From assembly GCA_003993805.1 (NCBI GenBank), contig RSEF01000021.1:1230835-1294834 (forward strand): 64,000 nucleotides of DNA. The letters run 5' to 3'. The notes beneath the pieces are model-generated. The model was not told the origin of the DNA and made no database searches. It was given only the letters and a program-made list of their open reading frames with translations. A program made the translations under genes and the position numbers. The first letter of the stretch is position 1, and the number at the start of each line of letters is the position of its first letter. This stretch comes from Himantopus leucocephalus. Lineage: Eukaryota; Chordata; Aves; Charadriiformes; Recurvirostridae. Positions 12,014 through 24,440 of the stretch are shown piece by piece.

Positions 12014-12787
12014 GATAGTTCTATATAAGGGTTGAAGCTGTATAGTACCAAAGCTAAAAAAATCCACAATGCTCTCCAACCAGCTGGCCCAAGCATCTGC
12101 TAGAGCCACAAAATGCAATTATATTACTCCCAAACGAGACGTAAAAATATCTTGTTTCCAATACTCTTGGTTTTAAGACTCATAGTTAATGTCCTCCGGG
12201 TATTGCAGCGGTGCCAGATCTCCGTGTTATGTACTTTATTAGAGTTGTGTGAATGTCATATTAATGACTCCTAACCAACATGTTTACACTGCAAATAAAT
12301 TCTCCCAGAATCCACCGCCGCACCCCTTGTTTCCCAACCCCGACTCTGCGTTTTTAAACGATTACGGCAGCAGCAGACGAAGGGCGCGCTACTGCTTCTA
12401 CGTGAGCCAGGAGCAGGAGCAGTGACACGATGCTCCGAAAACACCTCTTTTTAATTTCTGGCTAATTGCTGCGCAAAAATCAGTATCAAAATAACCCACT
12501 GCAGCCCTCCACCGAGACGTCGGTCATTGGCGCAGCATCTACGTGCGCGACCTTCCCAGAGAACACGCCGAACCTCGCACTTTCACAGCAGCCACAGTTG
12601 AATCTGATGCAAGTGCTAAAATTCAGATGGAATTCCGAAAATTTGGACAGAGGGGTCTGGTGCCAGGAGTCCGTCAGGCTCTGAAGAGGCATCGCCCATC
12701 GCTCCCCGCAAGAGCCACTGACGCAGCATTAATTCACAGATTCGACAGAGGGTGCGAGTTGTAGGAGCCAACTGCTGATTTTATGCA

Positions 12788-12800
12788 TGTATATATATAT
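12788..12800. repeat. Short (TA)n microsatellite
   Basis: The sequence GTATATATATATG contains about five TA units. Confidence 0.8.
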
Positions 12801-14370
12801 GAAATAAAATACTCTGCAACTACAATTCTTCAGAAAATATGAAGCAAGATCTCTGTGGGGTTGGGGTTTTTTTTAAAGCCGGTACAGTACTTCTACCAAA
12901 TGTGCTGCTGTCTGCAGAATTTTATTCCCAGCCCATCCCACGTTATGTCCTCAACTCGCTACGTCACAAATCGGTGTCACCTCGCGCCGCACAGCCGGAC
13001 GAGCTCTGGAGGTACCGGGACCAAGCGCCAGCGGATGCCGACGAGGGATCTCTCTATCCACCCTCCCCAACAGCCCGGTCCCCCAGACACTCGTGGAGGA
13101 CGGTCTGTGTGTATTTACAGACACAAATCCCTTCAATGCAGAGGTGGATCTGGCAGATTCACCCTCAAAATCCTCTAAAAATAGGCAGGTTTGGGGTGCT
13201 TCAGATTAGTGTGGGATTTTCCCTATTCCTACTAAAAATCAACCAGCTGTAAGGAGAATAAGGTAATTTCTAGCTTTCCTGGCTGAATAAACATATTGCT
13301 ATAGCAGAGAAAACCAAAGTATTTCAGGTAAATGAACGTCAGTCTTACCCAAGGCTTGCTCACTTCATTTGTTCCAGCCGACCTATACCCTGCACGCTCC
13401 GAACCTTCATCCCAAACCGTCGCTGCCCGGAGGAGCGGCGGCAACGAGACGCTCCTGTTTGGAGGCAGAACATTTGCTCCCATGCTGCCAGCCTGGGCCT
13501 GCTCAGCAAATCTGGGCACCCCAGAGAATAACCTGCTGACCAACGCCGGAGGCACACGGGTGATACACCAAAACACGCGCGCATCTTACCGCGACGGCCG
13601 GGAACGGCAGCGCTCCAACCAGACTCCAAGCTGGATCTTCAGACAACTCAAAACGTCTAATTCAATTCTTCTAACAGGATAAAAGAAGGACCCGCATCAA
13701 CTAGGATAGGGGCTCCCCCAGGCTTTCTGCTTAATGATATATTACAGCCTGATTTCCCTCCTCCAGAGGAAATACCTTGGATAACAAGGAAATCTAGCTC
13801 ACGGCAGAGCTATAAATTAACACGTACAGCAGAGAGACAGTGAATCCTCCACGCTGCCTTCTGTGCCCCGCGTACTCCGAATTACCAGAACTGGCAAGCA
13901 AACGGGCCAAAAAAAAACCCCAAAGCCAAAAACCCCACTCCACCCTAAAAAAAACAAACCAAGGAACTCCTGCGTCTCCTGCTCGCCCTGCCCGCGCCTG
14001 CCTGCAGCCCCGTCGCATCCTTCACTGGGACGTCCCGGCATCACCAGCGAGGAGGGGCCGGCACGCTCAGCACCACGAGCTACCGCGCTCTCGGCTCCTC
14101 GATCCGCTTCTCACAGCCACCAGCGCGGGGGGAGCCGAAACCGGGGCACGCAGAGTCCGAACCAGGTTTGGTGTCAGGATTGCTGCTGCCACAGCCGCTG
14201 AACGCCATCCCAGCCCCACAACCCCACGCTGCGCAGGGCAGAAGCGAGCAGAAATCCCTATTTACGGTTTGACACCTCTGTGCCAACTTCTGTCGCTACA
14301 TAAGCACCGGCTCTGGGAGAATAATCTCCCGTCTGCCACCTCGAACGGGAGCAGAACTGTGAGAAACAGA

Positions 14371-14397
14371 TGACTCAGTGATGCTCAGTGATGCTCG
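14371..14397. repeat. 10-bp tandem repeat with AP-1 motif
   Basis: The sequence starts with TGACTCA, the AP-1 consensus (14371-14377). The unit CTCAGTGATG is repeated twice (14374-14383 and 14384-14393) and followed by CTCG. A regulatory role is only suggested. Confidence 0.7.
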
Positions 14398-15369
14398 CGG
14401 CAAACTCGCACACACACGCTCACAGAGCCAGGCAAAAAGGCGACTTCCCAGTGAAAGGCACCAGGGCGAACCCTGAACTGGTGCTGCGCAGCACAAACAC
14501 TCATTTTGCAAAGGAAAGAGCGGGCAGAGCTGCACGCACCAGGCACAGGCGGCAGAGGGGCTCCGCAGCGAGACGCCTCCGGTCGGCGCCCGCAGCCCGG
14601 GGGGAGAAGGGCTGCACAGGACCGGGGGATGCACTGGGGAAGGCTTCTCCCCGCCACCACCAAAACCCCTTTAAATCCTCTTCTTTAAACATTCTGCTTT
14701 TTGTAACTATACGACTTTGTGTCCACCGCCCAGGGGAGTCCCAGCAACCCGCAGAACCCAGGGCGGGCAGCGAACAGACGGGCACCGCGTGTGCGGCTGC
14801 TCTGAGCTTGGAGGCAGGAGCAAAAGGAGATGCTCTTCGTGGAAGAGACGATGCAGAGTTCCGCACGCACACACAAATCCGCAGCCACACAGCTCCCCTA
14901 AGCAAAGCCCAAACCAAGCTAAGGGTGAGACCAAAAAGCTCATGTCACAAAAGAAGCAATTTTTTCCAAATCTGTCAGCGTGGTGAGGAAAACACCACCT
15001 GTGAGACGCAAAATACAAGGATGAGGTTTTTGAGAAGCCTTGAAGCCACCGGCAGCACAGAAGGAGCTGCAGCTGGGAGTGGTCGGCACTCCGAAAACCC
15101 ACTGTCAAAACCCACCTGAGCAGCCCAAGTTTGGAAGTTTCCCTCCCAAACACCATGAATTCCTACAGCGTTTTTTCTATACACAGATTGCAAAAAAAAT
15201 AAATCTGAAAGGCCCAGACGGAAGCAGTCAGACTAACGCCGGTGATTTATCAGCAGTTTGCAAGAGATGCTTTTTGAAAGCGTGTGCCTGTCTGCACGGC
15301 AGGGCACAAGCAGGGCTGCTAACGAAGAGCCGGTCGGAACTCATCAGCTGCTCGGGCATGTACCCCTTC

Positions 15370-15680
15370 ATCACACCAACACCGGTTTTCCTTTAAAAAA
15401 GGGGGGAAGAAATAGATTTATCACTACAAGACACAAAGTCATTACATAATTAAAAACAAAACTACAAGCACAATAAAAGCCCTCTGATAAAAAACCCTGC
15501 ATTTTAATGTGCGTTAATTCCCCTAATGATTCGCTCTGTGTGTCTTCCAGGGTCAAATCAATGTCTTCACCAAAAAATTCAATTACATCCCATTCATCCT
15601 ATCTTTGGAGCGAGGGTATTGTTTGCTTTTGTCTCCTATCAAACCCTTTCTGGGCTGCTTCTTGCCCGAGATTACAAACA
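15370..15680. other. AT-rich island, candidate conserved non-coding element
   Basis: This AT-rich stretch includes AATTCCCCTAATGATTCGCT, GGGTCAAATCAATGTCTTCA and TTGTTTGCTTTTGTCTCCTA. Its dense, non-repetitive motif content and sharp boundary with a CpG-rich block at 15790 make it a good candidate for an enhancer. There is a TTCCAG|GG acceptor-like site near 15550, but no coding frame I recognise. Confidence 0.3.
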
Positions 15681-15789
15681 AAAGGCAGCGTGGCACCAGC
15701 AAGGTCAGACGAGACAAAGCCCGGCTTTGAAACCCCAGCTCTCCGTCCTCGGCGCCGCTGTTTAATTATAAAGCGAGCAAAGGAAATAA

Positions 15790-16140
15790 AAGGACGCGTG
15801 CCGTGAACGCCCAACTCATCGCCGCTGGCGAGTCCCCCCGCGGCACGGTGAGGAGAAGCGGCACGGGGAGGGCCCCAGGGCCACCCAAGCGCATCCCTGG
15901 GGGCGCGGGCACCGCGCGCCACGGCCAGCAGCCCCTCGGCCGGGACGTCCCGCCCGGCCCCGCATCCCTCCTCAGCCCAGCTTTGGGAACAACGGCAGCG
16001 AGCAGACCCAGCCGGCCCGGCTGAGAAAAGTCAAAGCACCGAAAGTTGCGCAGACCCAGATCCGTCTCTGACGCTGCCCGCCGATTTCACGGCGCCGCTC
16101 GGCTTTCCCACCCAAGCGAGCGCCCGCAGGCTGCGCCCTG
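15790..16140. other. CpG-rich block in intron 4
   Basis: This GC- and CpG-rich stretch includes GGACGTCCCGCCCGGCCCCG (15940-15960 region). It sits between AT-rich islands at 15370-15680 and 16150-16420. It holds no recognisable exon. It may be an unannotated CpG island or simply GC-rich microchromosome sequence. Confidence 0.3.
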
Positions 16141-16149
16141 CCTTCACGG

Positions 16150-16425
16150 CGTGTGAGACACTGGTGAGGGAAAGAGGCTTAATTTGATCAGCTAATGGAA
16201 GCGCCTCATAAAGCAATTAGATAATTTAACATTTAAATCACATGAGTTATGTTTTATCCTAAACGTGGTCATATAATTCAGTGGTTTAATTCATACTTTG
16301 TTGCTCAGGCTGAAAGCATTTGGTAGAAATGAACATGTATTTTTATTTTGCCTTCCCCCATTTGTTAAGATTATGAGTTCGAACGCACCAAAGAGCCGTC
16401 AGCTGTAACGCCGAGTTAACTGCGT
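16150..16425. other. AT-rich island, candidate conserved non-coding element
   Basis: The island contains TTAATTTGATCAGCTAATGG, AAGCAATTAGATAATTTAAC and ATTTAAATCACATGAGTTAT (with a CATGAG E-box-like core). It is enclosed by two CpG-rich blocks. Confidence 0.3.
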
Positions 16426-16580
16426 TCGTCAGGACGCACGTGGGCCATCGTGTCCCCAGACGACAGCCACCAGAGCCTTTCCCATCGCCCTTCCTCCAGC
16501 TTCACCCCAACAGCCCTGTGACGGGGCTGCGCTGTTGGGCCTCGCATGAGCCCAGCGGAGGAATGAACTGCTGACGTTAT

Positions 16581-16632
16581 CAGCTAACGAACCGCAGCCG
16601 TGACCAGCTAACGAACCGCAGCCGTGACCAGC
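16581..16632. repeat. 24-bp tandem duplication
   Basis: The 24-base unit CAGCTAACGAACCGCAGCCG+TGAC occurs at 16581-16604 and again, identical, at 16605-16628, followed by the start of a third copy (CAGC). Perfect identity suggests a recent duplication. Confidence 0.9.
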
Positions 16633-17480
16633 CCAGGGCGCTGTGCCGCGGGCCCAGACCCGGGGGTGCGGTGGCAGGAGAGCCAGCACCGGCTTCCCAC
16701 CCACCCCTACGGGACTGCAGCTCCTGCGCCGCTTCCATATTTAACGATGGAGCAGCAGCAGCGCGGGCGGCCTGATCTCACCTCCCGTGTCCCAGCTGCC
16801 GGAGAGGACGAGCTGGGGCGCTGTCGCGGGGACAAGGAGTGTCTGGGAGCAGCTCGCTGCAGAGCACTCCTCCCTGCGTGCCGCGCAGCAGCGCCTGCAA
16901 AGCGCGCTCGTTCTCTGCAGGGAGTACAGAGACACCGCCACCGAGCAGGGCAGGACACGGAGCCAACACGCCGGCGGGGCCGGAGGGGCCCGTTACCCAT
17001 CGCACGCGCGGGAGAGCGGCAGGCTCCGTTCTGCTCTGAGCTGAAGGACTCGCGGTGGAACATGCACGTTGTTTGGAAGAAAAAGAAAAAGTTATAAAAA
17101 GCTGTGAAATTTGCAATGACTACCCCTGCCTGGCAGAAGGCAATCTCTGAATTGGAATTTCAGCCCGGGGGAGGTGCCAGGACAGGCCGTGGCACGGGAC
17201 GCAGGCGTCTGGGGTGCAGCTGTAGTCGCACCTCCCGGTGACGCTGTTGGACGGAGCGTCCCGCCCCACAGCGAAGGCGTGGGGAGGAGGGGCAGCGCGT
17301 CCCCAGCAGCACGGTGCGCTCCGCGGCATGCCAACGCTCGCGGCAGCGCGGCTTCACGCGCCAACAGAGACGCGAGCTCCGGCAACAGCGGGGCTGCACG
17401 CGTGGGGGCATCGCCCGGCAGAGCCGGTGGGCGATCGTCCCGCAGGGCTCTCGCCTGAATCCGAGCGTGGGCGCTCCGTG
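16633..17480. other. CpG-rich block in intron 4
   Basis: This long GC-rich stretch has many CpG dinucleotides, especially at 16780-17050 and 17160-17470. Overlapping open frames occur in all phases because stop codons are scarce, but none resembles a known protein. I see no clear promoter element. It could be a weak CpG island. Confidence 0.3.
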
Positions 17481-18394
17481 GCACGAGCTAATTGGGATTA
17501 CTCTCATCCCAGAGACCACACCAAGGCCTGTCCCAAGCCATGGATTCCGGCGGTAGCTCTCTCCAGACTCAACCCCTCTCCGGGTCATCTCTGCATCGCT
17601 GCGAGGGGATCAGCAATTCCCACCCGACCTCTCAAAAGACAAAGAGAAATTGGAACCCAAACAGGATTCCCCAATGCCAGGTAGCTTAGGCCACCTATCT
17701 TGTCTCAAAGTAATAAATCGTTAGTTCAAAAAAAAAAAAGTCTGAATTTCAAGTTATTACTTCATATGAATTACATCCAAATTAATAAGCTTAAAATATA
17801 TGCATGTTTTAAGAGAAAGCAGGAGAGTTTGTACATATCTCTGGATTTATACCACAGAGCTAATAAAGTTGCAATCTCTTAAGCAAGCACATTTATTCTC
17901 TTAGGAAACCTCCACGTCCTCGCTGCTATAAAGACAAATTCCAGCCCATCGCTTCCTTATCGTCCTTCCACTCTGAAATGAAAATACAAATTCATGTTGA
18001 TTATGTAGCATCTTCTCAGCCGGGATCATGCCGCTTTCATTTTCTAGCCGTCCCCGCTCTCAAAGCCATTAATATTCTGAATAATACAACTACAAACCAA
18101 TCTGAAAACCGCACGCAGCAAGTTCTCACTACCTTGTTTAGCACCACTGGAACAAAAAATTGCAATACCATTTCATTCGTCCAGTTGTTTGGCTTAAAAT
18201 AGCAACACGGCATCGAAAGGGATGTCGCTCGGTGAAGCTGGGGAGAAGTCAGAAGCAAGAGAAAAGCAAACCAAGCTTCTGAGTTACCAGAGAAGAAGCT
18301 CAAGTCAGGCTGCTGTCAGGCTGACAGATTCCTGTCAACAACTAAAAACATTTAAACAAAATGGTTTATTTCCTTTTGCAGGTAATGCTGCTTT

Positions 18395-18429
18395 CCCCCC
18401 CCCCCCCCNNNNNNTTCCCCCCCCCCCCC
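18395..18429. repeat. Poly-C tract interrupted by six N
   Basis: A run of C (18395-18408), six N bases (18409-18414), TT and a second run of C (18417-18429) mark a homopolymer that the assembly did not resolve. The true length is unknown. Confidence 0.95.
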
Positions 18430-18829
18430 GTCTTGAAGTGTTACCTATCTGCAACTTTCTAAAGAAAAAATCTTGCTCTGCACACTCTGAAGCTGAGACG
18501 GGGAATAAACGCAAATACTCCTACGGTTTTACTGACAGCCTGCCTTAGCGACACACGCTGGAGCCCGACGGGATAGAGGTGTCCTACTGCTGCATTTTCC
18601 CAAGAGAAGGCAGAGCAGGTTGTCAGGTTGGACTTGTGTGGCTTTGGGTTTCCAAAGCGTGCCATGAATTGTCCTTCAAAAAGCCGCCCAGCCTCCCAGC
18701 AGCAGTGGCATTTTGGCGGGACTCGCTCTAATTGTCCCCAAAAACGCCGTGGGGAGGGGCAGGGCAGCGCGGCATCACCGTGTTTGGTGGGTGACGCGAG
18801 GTAGCCGAACGCAAGCGTTCCTGTTACTA

Positions 18830-18995
18830 CATTAATTCCATCGCGATGGAAGAGGCAAAGACAAAAATAAATTAAAGCTTCATTTAAAATGTATTTTTCT
18901 AATTGAGTAAGGGTACACCAACTAATGTTCTATCTAATTAGATGGCAGCCGGGTTTTATTACCAGTATCTGCAGCTAACTAATTGAATCACTTAC
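18830..18995. other. AT-rich island with homeodomain-type sites
   Basis: TAATTGAGT (about 18901), TCTAATTAGATG (about 18935) and CTAACTAATTGAATC (about 18977) place several TAATTA/TAATTG sites within about 100 bases. This arrangement is typical of homeodomain-bound enhancers. The conclusion rests on motifs only. Confidence 0.3.
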
Positions 18996-20214
18996 AGTCC
19001 CCGCTGTGCCGAGGGGCTCCCGGCCCCGGCGGGGGAGGCGGTACCGGGGGGCTGCGGTGCCCAGGACCCCCGCTACGCCCCTGCGCCCTGCCTGGAGAAC
19101 CGACATCGGTCCCCGTTTCCTCAGCACCCTCAGGGGGAGAGAGCCGCTTTGTAACGAGGTCTCTGCCTCGTCAGGACTCAAACTTCATCTCCTCAGAGCT
19201 GGTGCAAATTCCTCCTCCGCAAAGACGAGGCGCTGTTGGGGAACGCAGATCCCTGCATCCCTGACACTCCTCCCTCCGAGCATCCTCCATCCCGGAGCGA
19301 TGCTCTCGCCCTGGGGACGCCCTTCTCCCCCAGCTGCCTGACGGCACCTGCGCAAGGATGCTCTGCTTCGCCCTGTGCTGCACCACCACAGCTCCCCCAG
19401 CGAACGGCAGGTTTCTAAATGCCCATTTTCTGGCAGACAGAAAAACCACAAGTCGCCAGGACGTGGCGGCCTCCCGAGCCATCACCGCCGGGGGTCCCAG
19501 CTAGTCGCCCAGGGAAGAAAAGGCTTTTCTTTATTCCTGGAGCAATAAGCCAAACCCCGCTCTGGAAGGGTCTTAAAGGAGATTTATTTTGCAGAAGCTG
19601 TTTTAGAGCCTCTGCGTAGGAGAGAGTGATAAATATTCCGGCTTTCCCCAGTCTCCTCTGCTGCTGCTTGTCCCCCTGGGAAGCGGCAGAGCAATAGGAG
19701 AGGGAGAGAGGAAGCGTAACGGGGGGAACGAGAGATTCATTACCAAAACCTGGGACTGGTGAACACGACCCAGTGACGTTCACCACGGGGACGGAGGGGC
19801 AGAGCTCACCCCTGTTAACGCAGTGCACACTCGCACACCGCAGAGACACTTATTTATACCCACGGAAATATCCTTAAATAGCTTAAGCCAGACCACTTGG
19901 TCTGTTACCCTCATGGATGAAAAAGCCCAGTTTCTGGGGCCCAAACCGTTTCTTGCTTTCCCTTGCTTCGCCAGAGCGCAGAAGACGACGCGCCGCCCGC
20001 GGGCTGCCGCCAGCTCCCTCACCCAGCCTCGCCCGGCACACAACACCTCTGCAGAGTTTAAATCTTGCAAAAGAGGCGCAATGGCAGCCCTGGGACCGCT
20101 AATTGGCACCGCAGGAGAATAAAGCCACGGAGCGGAAAGTGCGTTTGGCTGGGGAGGCGTACGTCTTGTTTCTCCGCGTTGCGCACGGTGACAAGCGGCT
20201 GGATCGCAGGCAGT

Positions 20215-20400
20215 GGGACGTTTTCTTTAATAATGGCATCTCGCTAACCATCTGCTAAAGGTCCACGCTATTAATTTAACAGAAAAAAATGGAATAGATT
20301 ACTCTTACAGTTTTCAATTAAAGTACATGATGTCTTCAAACTGCAACCTTAATTAGACATTATAGGATGACATTTAGGAATCCTGAGCTCCGATAGCTGA
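20215..20400. other. AT-rich island, candidate conserved non-coding element
   Basis: The stretch includes GCTATTAATTTAACAGAAAA, CAGTTTTCAATTAAAGTACA and CCTTAATTAGACATTATAGG. It sits between GC-rich segments. No repeat family was recognised. Confidence 0.25.
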
Positions 20401-20639
20401 TCAAGGCGTTTGCCTGTGAGGGCGTTTCGCAGCAGTGCCAGGGCAGCACGCGCCCAGGGCGCCGCCGAAAGGGGGTACCCCTCCAGCGGGTGCCCCTCCA
20501 GCCGTAGCACTCGAGCGGCGTGCTTTAAGCCCTGAAGTTAAAGGAGTAAAAGAGCAAAACCAACGGCAGCCTCAGCACAACGCATAAAACAGCATCAAAC
20601 AGGCTTCAACACATTCCTAAAGAAAACTTGCTTTACTCA

Positions 20640-20710
20640 CTAAAAATAACACAACCCCAAAAAACCCCAAACAAACAAAAGGAAACCAAAGGAAAGGAAA
20701 CAAAAAAAAG
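20640..20710. repeat. A-rich low-complexity tract
   Basis: The sequence is mostly A with C and GG interruptions (CCCCAAAAAACCCCAAACAA, then ACAAAAGGAAACC). No further feature was seen. Confidence 0.75.
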
Positions 20711-20870
20711 GTCAGAGGTGTGGCCAACATCATCCACAGCAGGTTTTACCCCTGTGCCAAAATGCTTCCAGGGCGATTTCATGGAAATGGAAAACTTGAT
20801 CTCTCCAGTCCAAGGTGCCCCACGGCACCCGCTGTCCTGCAGCCCAGCAAATTCAGACGCTCTGTGCTGA

Positions 20871-20895
20871 TAATTAATAATTAATAATTAATGAT
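20871..20895. repeat. (TAATTAA)n short tandem repeat
   Basis: The 7-base unit TAATTAA, or its rotation, is repeated about three times (TAATTAATAATTAATAATTA and ATGA). It could be a cluster of TAAT sites or a simple microsatellite. Confidence 0.8.
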
Positions 20896-23559
20896 TATTT
20901 TACATGATCGCATTTAGAATGCATTCATAGATCTTTTTTCCAGCATGCAGAAGACTTCAGCCCACTCTGCTATACTTTCCATTAGAACTTTAATTTGAGA
21001 AGTTGCTGGGGATTGTTTATTACTGGAAGGAAAACGGCGGTTGAGCTGTACGGATCTGTGAGGCTCAGCTCAGTCAAACCGCGGCACTTCTCCCCGGTCA
21101 GCACCACCAGAGCTCAAAGCCGCTAGCCCTTGTCGCCCTGTAAAGTAGGAAGAGGACGACTTCAATGCTTTATTTTCAAGGCTAAACCTGGTATGAAGAA
21201 AATGGATTAAGACAAGAAATAGTTTTCTCTAAAACACATGAAAAGGAGAAGAAAAAAACCCCAATCATGTGACTCTGTGGTGGGTAACAGACACCGGAGT
21301 TAAACGAGATGCACTCAGCAATTCCACCTGCCAGACACCCAGGGAAAATAGTAAAGGTAAATATGCAACGGGTCTCTGTAACAGCAAGGCCATAATTCTG
21401 CACAAACACACTTAGCAAAGCTTGTCCTGAACCACTTGGCTCGGAAGTACTGTTAGTCGCAAGTATTAGCAAAGCCAGTGCCTAATGGGATTAGGATAGA
21501 TTTTATCTTCCATTTAAGTCCCAAACTGAGGGATAGTCAGTAAAACAGGGCGATATTAAATAATGCCCAATCTTTACTTACTGGAAAATACCCACAGATC
21601 ATTACATGATTATTTTATTATTATTATACTTTCTTTTAAATGACCTTGGAGTAAACCCTGTGATTTAAAGAAACACGTGAACCGTCGTCTTGCTGCCGCC
21701 ATTAGCTTTAGTACCGCAAACGGGACTTCTCTTCCGTAGCCTGAAAGCGTCAAATACGCAGTGGGGTAAGAAAAGAAAATTCAGTAAGACACCTGTGTCT
21801 ACGATTCTTTAGTTACTGCGTAATAGTAAAAACCTCAGTTATTTTACACAATTCAAACAGTCGCATGGTTTGAGGATGCTGAGGTGCGTCCCCGTGCTCC
21901 GGAGCAGGCACGCGCCGTGGGAGACGCTGCCCTGCCCTCGACTCCCACAGAAACAAAGAGGAACATTTAATTTTCTGCAGCTCTCCTCCATCCAGCGGCA
22001 AACCCCAACCGCACTTCGGTGCATCACGGCGGGACAGACCAGATCCCCTTCTGCTAACCTGCCTTTGGGGGCAACGCCAGACCCTGAGCCCTGCTGAATG
22101 CAAAAATCCAAGGGCACTCTTCACCTATAAAATTTAGGAAAACCACAGGTTTGGGAGAGAAAAGGCCCCGAATGATTTTGCCATTGAATTGCTTCATGTT
22201 TCTCCTGGCAGCCTCCCACCGAGCCCAGCCACACCATCACACCTGAGGCAGAAACACAAGGGATCTCCATATAAAGCACACCACAGAATGCTGTATATAG
22301 GGTTTTTTTCCCCACTTCACCTAACTCTCCCCCAGCTAAGGCACGTGGGCAACATTATTAAACATCTTCCAGACAGTACCTCATATTTTTCTTGTCTTCC
22401 TCAACTGACCAAGACAAATTGAGAATATTTAGCTCTTTTGGCTTGTTTCAGTAAAACAGCCAAGTTTAGTTCAGTTGGAAGAACAGTGGCTGAAGTACTT
22501 CAGGCAGTATCCGGCGTTACTAATCTTTTTTTCCTACTTTATTCAGGTTTAAGCACCACATCATCAGCAAATGCGCTACGTTTAACTTTTTATTTTCCAT
22601 CCAAATCGGAAGAGTTCAAACCCACTCGATTTCCATTTTTTCAGGAAGAGCAGCAGCTCATCGCGCCTAAAGCTGCTCCCCCATCACGGGAGCGATCCCA
22701 CGCAGACACCGGAGCAGATCCAGAGGGAAACCCGTGGAGCTGTTCCCATCACCTTCCATCAATGCCACCGGGCGCGCTCGCCCGCCAAAGGCAATTCCGT
22801 ATCTCCAATCATGACTGGCCGAGCCCAATGTCTCCAACCCTGGTGAACGAGCGCACTGAAGGATGCGGGTGGATTTTAAGCTGCAAGAAACTGGACTGCT
22901 GGCCTGAGGAACACATTGGGGGGAAAATGTTGGTTTTGTTTATTTGTAATCTGCTGCTACGATTGTTTGGCTGGGAACCTACGGAGATTTCCTCCTTTTG
23001 GGTTCCAAAGAGCAAAACACGGACACGAAATGAATAGCACTGCTCAGAGCAGGACACTCTGCTGGGTAGTACTTGCAGTTACTGTTTTCTACCTGCCGAG
23101 CACAGAGTCCTACACCGCAGCCGGTGGCGTGGGGCTGGGAGGATGCTACAGGGATGCTGTGCGGGTACCGCCCGCACGCCCACCCCGGGGGACATCTCTG
23201 CCCAGCGCCAGAGCAAAGCCCCGCCAGCCCCAGCTCTCCTTCCCAGCTGAGACCAGGAACCCACCGCACGGATTAGGAAGACAGTGGCCTCGCTAACGAG
23301 CCTGCGGAGTGGTCCCTCAGACCCAGGTGGTGGCCTTTGCCTCCAGCCCCTGGGAGCAGCCAGCGCTGGCCGCGAGCATCCCCCCCAGCCCGGCTCGTCC
23401 TCCCCACCACGCCGGTGACACAAAGTCCTGCTCTTCCCAACGAGGCAGCTATGCCGAAATACCAGAGGAGGTGAAAATATCAGCGCTTTCTCAATTCACC
23501 TTTTCCTGCACAGAGACAGCAGCAAACCCTTCCACTGAAGAATTGCGCAAGGTTCATTA

Positions 23560-24440
23560 AAAGGAAAATATCCACGGTAATTGTCCCTTTCTGCATATTC
23601 CTCACTCCAATATTCTCTAACATAATAATGTTCCACATTCCTGCAGAACTGTCTTTTCAGCATGTTTTTGCATTATGCCTAATTTTGTAAGAGTTTTTCA
23701 GTCCCACATAACGACACAGTTCAATGCAGAATCAGATATAAATCTGGCTTAAGAGACTCTCAACAGGAATTCATTTAAAACTGTAAATGTTAAAAGATTC
23801 TGTCTCTGATTTATGGCGTTTTCCTATTTCAAACAGGGAATTAAAATCCTTCTGAAAAGATACATATTAAATCATGATAAAAGCTGTGTTCGAATGATGG
23901 TGCTGGTCAGACCGAGAGCCACAGAGCACGGCAATCTGGAACTAGCAGGAACCGGTACAGTTTACTTTCTCGGCTAAAGCGGCGCTGTCCTGCGATGAAC
24001 TCAGTCCCCGTATCTTAATTACTGTAAAATGGAGTCCTGGATGTCGCTGCTTTCATGCTTCATGTATCCCCCTCCTGCCCCCCAAGCACAAGGATCTCTC
24101 TTCTCCCGAAGATCTAGCAAAATAGAGGAGTTGCTTTACCTTAAATGATTATTTACTGGTTTTATTCCTTTTGTACCATTTACATTGAAGAGTCTCCCAC
24201 CTCTCCAAGGTGCTCTGTAAATACCACACAAGTGCCCCTGTGTCATTGTGCGAACAACATTTAATCTCAAAAAAAATTACCAATGCTACTTGTTATTGTC
24301 ATTCCTATAATAATTTTTAGCGTTTTGTACTTGTGAACAGATAAAATTGTACCGATTGAGGCTTGAGCATCACAGCGTTCGCAGCCCCATACCTGAGCAC
24401 CGTGAGGACAATCAAAGTTTATGAAAAGTGTTTGAAATGA
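23560..24440. other. Long AT-rich stretch of intron 4
   Basis: Nearly 900 bases of AT-rich unique sequence follow a GC-rich segment. The stretch holds no exon-like open frame. Part of 24175-24260 (AGAGTCTCCCACCTCTCCAAG) faintly recalls ancient LINE 3' ends, but too weakly to call. It is a possible conserved region. Confidence 0.25.

Noticed and set aside
14388..15119. 243-codon open frame on the plus strand
   Set aside because: It is rich in Arg, Ala and Gly because of GC-rich sequence, with competing frames on the other strand and no known motif.
22438..23037. 199-codon open frame on the plus strand
   Set aside because: No domain or splice context; most likely chance.
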